Shown: piece by piece, positions 25,791 through 26,276 of the stretch
Numbering within the stretch: position 1 is the stretch's first letter
How the letters are laid out: each line of letters begins with the position of its first letter
Source: JAUSKF01 sp964545345
GTDB taxonomy: Bacteria > Patescibacteriota > Minisyncoccia > UBA6257 > WO2-44-18
DNA length: 26,276 nucleotides
Assembly (NCBI GenBank): GCA_964545345.1
Contig: CAZJFE010000010.1
Span: 1-26,276, forward strand
Direction: 5' to 3'
Program-made: the position numbers and the translations under genes
Notes under the pieces: generated by a model
The model's input: only the letters and a program-made list of their open reading frames with translations
The model's database searches: none
Told to the model about the DNA's origin: nothing

Positions 25791-26276
25791 AAGAAGAACT
25801 GCCTCCGTTCAACCACTTGCGCAACCAGTTATCCCAAATCGCATCGTGATCGGAAGTCTTCATCTTCGGACACTGAACAGTGAAAATTCTCTTTCTTTCC
25901 GTCTTGGAGATAATCGCCATCACGCAATGCTTATCGGTCGGCTTGAGCATAATCGTGGGAATTTCCTTAGCGTGAGAATGGAAAACTTCTCCCAAAGTAT
26001 TATCGCCAACGTAACCATATTCCCTCTTCTGCCCTTCCAGCGGCAAAGGGTTGAAGATCAGACAGATACCGCCCATGTTTCCAACTTCGTTAATCTTATC
26101 CAAATGGGTCAGCACCAGACCGGAGCTTTCCCGAGGAGAAGTTTTCGGACGCAATCGTTCCGGCTTCTTGATAATCTTTTTCCGGTGAAATTTGAAATCC
26201 GGATAAAAAACCAAAACGCCTTTCTTTTCCAAAAAATTCACAAATCCCTGTAGTTCTTCTTTAAATCTTTGACTGC
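25789..26276 (-). CDS. Uncharacterised protein, 5' end outside the window
   Basis: Unrecognised protein. The frame stays open to the window edge (reading SQRFKEELQGFVNFLEKKGV), with plausible helical sequence before the GTG at 26241, so the true start probably lies beyond 26276 and at least 161 residues are present. The visible part is soluble, with KHCVMAIISKTERKRIFTVQ and IWDNWLRKWLNGGSSS at the end. A GTG start at 26241 has only a weak Shine-Dalgarno sequence. No membrane segments. Confidence 0.65.
   Translation of the reverse strand, partial: SQRFKEELQGFVNFLEKKGVLVFYPDFKFHRKKIIKKPERLRPKTSPRESSGLVLTHLDKINEVGNMGGICLIFNPLPLEGQKREYGYVGDNTLGEVFHSHAKEIPTIMLKPTDKHCVMAIISKTERKRIFTVQCPKMKTSDHDAIWDNWLRKWLNGGSSS

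Overview
The window looks like a chromosomal segment from a Candidate Phyla Radiation (Patescibacteria, probably Parcubacteria-like) bacterium. The evidence is indirect. SMC is short (724 aa) with no recognisable hinge, ThrRS lacks the TGS domain, many start codons have no Shine-Dalgarno sequence, and uL10, bL12 and bS16 have Ala-rich tails. Small genes are packed between hairpin terminators, and there are TrpR-like repressors and a diversity-generating retroelement (DGR) target of a kind I recall from this radiation. TGA is used as a stop (trmD), so the code is standard.

Layout. 1-1330: rplJ-rplL behind a strong promoter and a folded, L10-leader-like 5'UTR. 1344-4136: a membrane protein, trmD, khpA and rpsP, all on minus, with two copies of a structured ~155 bp intergenic element sitting just upstream of promoters. 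4165-7314: a plus-strand lipoprotein, then a small membrane protein and smc on minus. 7386-11324: a small protein of the variable-module family, then the minus-strand run rpmF-nusB-rnc-ftsH. 11388-13317: a bestrophin-like membrane protein, a membrane-anchored trypsin-like protease and a 29-aa membrane peptide. 13391-16534: dnaE. 16549-20916 is the accessory region: an RHH regulator, a second small variable-module protein, a two-TM protein, a TrpR-like repressor with three palindromic sites, and the DGR. 20997-26276: thrS, gatB, a deoxyribosyltransferase/guanylate-kinase-like fusion and two proteins I do not recognise.

The most notable item is the DGR. A 127-nt stretch on the minus strand (18636-18762) repeats at 19109-19235, which is the 3' end of a 603-aa gene. 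The copies differ at 22 positions, and all 22 are adenines in the 18636-18762 copy (coding sense). None of the other 92 positions differ. This is the template repeat / variable repeat signature of adenine-directed mutagenic retrohoming, and it changes 14 residues of a C-type-lectin-like C-terminus. No reverse transcriptase lies anywhere in the window, so one would have to act from a distant locus. The same ~125-170 residue C-terminal module occurs in two small stand-alone proteins (7386-7931 and 16875-17399). Their promoters share a motif just after the -10 box with the neighbouring membrane protein gene.

A second theme is gene starts. At seven genes, including smc with a weak -35, a -10 hexamer lies only 6-9 nt before the start codon, which implies leaderless or nearly leaderless mRNAs. 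Many accessory genes have ordinary Shine-Dalgarno leaders instead.
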